Source: Neoechinorhynchus agilis
Taxonomy: Eukaryota > Acanthocephala
Length of the DNA: 38,203 nt
Assembly: GCA_051530055.1 (NCBI GenBank)
Contig: JBMGUZ010000021.1
Span: 1-38,203 of the forward strand
Direction: 5' to 3'
The stretch's first letter is position 1. Every line of letters begins with the position of its first letter. This document shows, piece by piece, positions 36,145 through 38,203 of the stretch. Below the pieces are notes generated by a model. That model was given only the letters and a program-made list of their open reading frames with translations, did no database searches and was not told where the DNA came from. The position numbers were made by a program, and so were the translations under genes.

Positions 36145-37380
36145 GAACCGCTACTTACTGCTTGTTATTAATGAACGCTTTAGGTGCCCTTTAGAAAGTT
36201 GTTCGATTTTTGTCCACTGAAGATGTTCAGCAAAGGAAACTTCTTGCAGTTTGCGTATAACTGATTTCCGGTATTTTTTATTTGATCTTTTCCGCGTATT
36301 GTTAACAAATTATAAAACTTTATGAATAATTAAGAGAAAGTGTCACATCGGATTATGCAAAGGCTTAGATTTAAGTCCAGTATGAAATTTTTCTTTAATT
36401 TCTAGTTCCCTCGGAGACTCAATGAGCCAATATCTTCATCGGGCATCGGTTTAGAACCGCTACTTACTGCTTGTTATTAATGAACGCTTTAGGTGCCGTT
36501 TAGAAAGTTGTTCGATTTTTGCCCACTAAAGATGTTCAGGAAAGGAAACTTCTTGCATTTTTTTTCTGACTGATTTCCGGTATCTTTTCTTTGATCATTT
36601 CCTCGTATTGTTAACAAATTATAAAACTTTAAGAATAATTAAGAGAAAATGTCACATCGGATTATGCAAAAGCTTAGATTTAAATCCAGAATTAAATTTT
36701 TCTTTAATTTCTAGTTCCCTCGGAGACACAATTAGCCAATATCTACATCGGGCATCGGTTTAGAACCGCTACTTACTGTTTGTTAGTAATGAACGCTTTA
36801 GGTGCCCTTTAGAAAGTTTTTCGATTTTTGCCCACTAAAGATGTTCAGGAAAGGAAACTTCTTGCGGTTTGCGTCTGACTCATTTCCGGAATTTTTTATT
36901 TGATCATTTCCGCGTATTGTTAACAAATTATAAAACTTTAAGAATAATTAAGAGATAGTGTCAAATCGGATTATGCAAAAGCTTAGATTTAAATCCAGTA
37001 TGAAATTTTTCTTTAATTTCTAGTTCCCTCGGAGACTCAATGAGTCGATATCTTCATCGGGCATCGGTTTAGAACCGCTACTTACTGCTCGTTATTAATG
37101 AACGCTATGGGTGCCCTTTAGAAAGTTGTTCGATTTTTGCCACTAAAGATGTTCAGCAAAGGAAACTTCTTGCAGTTTTCGCCTGACTCATTTCCGGTAT
37201 TTTTTATTTTGATCTTTTCCGCGTTTTGTTAACAAATTATAAAACTTTAAGAATAATTAAGAGAAAGTGTCACATCGGATTATGCAAAAGCTTAGATTTA
37301 ACTCCAGTATTAAATTTTTCTTTAATTTCTAGTTCCCTCGGAGACTCAATGAGCCAATATCTTCATCGGGCATCGGTTTA
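36145..37380 (+). repeat. Four-monomer block D-A-B-E, copy 2 (M118-M121)
   Basis: D (36145), A (36454), B (36763) and E (37072) match 34291-35525 mark for mark, offset by six monomers. The exception is the second half of E: after GCGTTTTGTTAACA it returns to the ordinary sequence (AAATTATAAAAC, AATTAAGAGAAAG, GCAAAAGC, CAGTATTAAAT), whereas copy 1 has ACATATTAT, AATTAAGTGAAAG and GCAAATGC. D also has a private TTGTCCACTG. Order across the domain from 33673 is C-B-D-A-B-E-A-C-D-A-B-E. Confidence 0.87.
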
Positions 37381-37998
37381 GAACCGCTACTTACTGTTTG
37401 TTAGTAATGAACGCTTTAGGTGCCCTTTAGAAAGTTGTTCGATTTTTGCCCACTAAAGATGTTCAGGAAAGGAAACTTCTTGCAGTTTGCGTCTGACTGA
37501 TTTCCGGTATTTTTTCTTTGATCATTTCCGCGTATTGTTAACAAATTATAAAACTTTAAGAATAATTAAGAGAAAATGTCACATCGGATTATGCAAAAGC
37601 TTAGATTTAACTCCAGTATTAAATTTTTCTTTAATTTCTAGTTCCCTCGGAGACTCAATGAGCCAATATCTTCATCGGGCATCGGTTTAGAACCGCTACT
37701 TACTGTTTGTTAGTAATGAACGCTTTAGGTGCCCTTTAGAAAGTTGTTCGATTTTTGCCCACTAAAGATGTTCAGCAAAGGAAACTTCTTGCAGTTTGCG
37801 TCTAACTGATTTCAGGTATTTGTTCTTTGATCTTTTCCGCGTATTATTAACAAATTATAAAACTCTAAGAATAATTAAGAGAAAGTGTCACATCGGATTA
37901 TGCAAAAGCTTAGATTTAACTCCAGTATGAAATTTTTCTTTAATTTCTAGTTCCCTCGGAGACTCAATGAGCCAATATCTTCATCGGGCATCGGTTTA

Positions 37999-38203
37999 GA
38001 ACCGCTACTTACTGTTTGTTATTAATGAACGCTTTAGGTGCCCTTTAGAAAGTTGTTCGATTTTTGCCCACTAAAGATGTTCAGCAAAGGAAACTTCTTG
38101 CAGTTTGCGTCTAACTGATTTAAGGTATTTGTTCTTTGATCTTTTCCGCGTATTATTTACAAATTATAAAACTCTAAGAATAATTGAGAGAAAGTGTCAC
38201 ATC
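37999..38203 (+). repeat. Partial satellite monomer at right edge
   Basis: The last 205 bp are the 5' two thirds of a monomer, cut within the GTGTCACATC block. It carries the GATTTAAGG, TATTTGTTC and TATTATTTACA variants, the same variant set as the units at 33673 and 35835, and a private AATTGAGAG in place of AATTAAGAG. The array continues beyond the right edge. Confidence 0.95.

Larger units (their letters stand above)
1..38203 (+). repeat. 309-bp satellite DNA array (whole window)
   Basis: The whole window is a head-to-tail tandem array with a 309-bp period. Using the junction after CGGTTTA as phase, units begin at 35, 344, 653, 962, 1271 and so on to 37999, giving 123 full monomers plus two partial ones. 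All units face the same way and none is interrupted. Unit length is 309 bp in most copies, with 308, 305, 306, 304, 301 and 310 bp variants. A typical unit counts to about 35% GC. Nearly invariant stretches include GTGCCCTTTAGAAAG, GTGTCACATCGGATTATGC, and AGTTCCCTCGGAGACTC; variation is concentrated in a few short segments. Satellites of this size usually lie in pericentromeric, centromeric or subtelomeric heterochromatin, but nothing in the window shows which. The family is not one I recognise. Confidence 0.98.
33364..38203 (+). repeat. Domain 4: monomers with many private variants (M109 to edge)
   Basis: Fifteen full monomers and one partial. Rare variants include GTGCCGTTTAG, GCATTTTTTT, TTTCCTCG, GCGGTTTGCG, GTGTCAAATC, CTATGGGTGCCC, TTTCGCCTGACTC, GCAAAGGC and CAATTAGCC. 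Units remain near 309 bp (one 308, one 310). The unusual units are themselves repeated in an ordered pattern, so the divergence was amplified after it arose. Units at 37381 and 37690 return to an ordinary type. Confidence 0.85.

Noticed and set aside
450-37690. A family of about 70 small protein genes of 67-98 codons in register
   Set aside because: They start at TTG or GTG, never ATG, show no domain or ribosome-binding context, and coincide exactly with the satellite period. They are the same repeat read in one frame.
1-38203. CRISPR array
   Set aside because: The period is 309 bp, the whole unit is conserved rather than alternating short repeats and unique spacers, and no cas genes are present.
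1-38203. Tandem array of rRNA, 5S, tRNA or histone genes
   Set aside because: The unit contains no recognisable rRNA core, tRNA A/B box pair with cloverleaf, or histone frame.
1-38203. Array derived from LTRs or another mobile element
   Set aside because: I see no terminal TG...CA pattern, primer-binding site, polypurine tract, target-site duplication or enzyme-coding remnant. An ancient transposon origin for the monomer cannot be excluded without a database search.

Overview
The window is one uninterrupted block of tandem satellite DNA. From the first base to the last it is a head-to-tail array of a 309-bp monomer, all in one orientation. I count 34 bp of a partial unit, 123 complete monomers (M1 starts at 35, M123 at 37690), and a 205-bp partial unit at the right edge (from 37999). 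I see no host gene, RNA gene, transposon, retroelement, CRISPR array or unique sequence. The monomer is about 35% GC, and nearly every copy carries one HindIII site. CpG is not depleted (about 11 per monomer). This fits eukaryotic heterochromatic satellite, pericentromeric or otherwise, in a genome without heavy CpG methylation, such as many invertebrates. That is inference: I do not recognise the family and cannot name the organism.

Four domains differ in monomer length and diagnostic variants. Domain 1 (1-1888) has strict 309-bp units. Domain 2 (1889-13911, 39 monomers) is mixed, with many 308-bp units, a few of 305-306 bp, and its own variants. Domain 3 (13912-33363, 63 monomers) is very regular: all but four units are exactly 309 bp, and it is of the same type as domain 1. 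Domain 4 (33364-38203) has many private substitutions.

Higher-order structure lies over the monomer. A five-monomer block at 35-1579 recurs at 24403-25947 with about six substitutions in roughly 1.48 kb, and looser copies lie at 17915-19768, 13912-14830 and 26566-27801. In domain 2 an 11-monomer block (2197-5580) recurs at 7123-10514, sixteen monomers away, and a dimer is repeated at 12058-13293. In domain 3 a five-monomer cycle (20078-22549) has a relative at 28111-29964. In domain 4 a four-monomer block (34291-35525) recurs exactly six monomers later (36145-37380). The repeat orders are patchy and partly nested, as expected from repeated unequal exchange and segmental amplification.

Many monomers contain an open frame of about 67 codons. 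These frames begin at TTG or GTG rather than ATG, share one satellite-derived sequence, and are best read as a by-product of a 309-bp (103-codon) period. I annotate no protein-coding gene.
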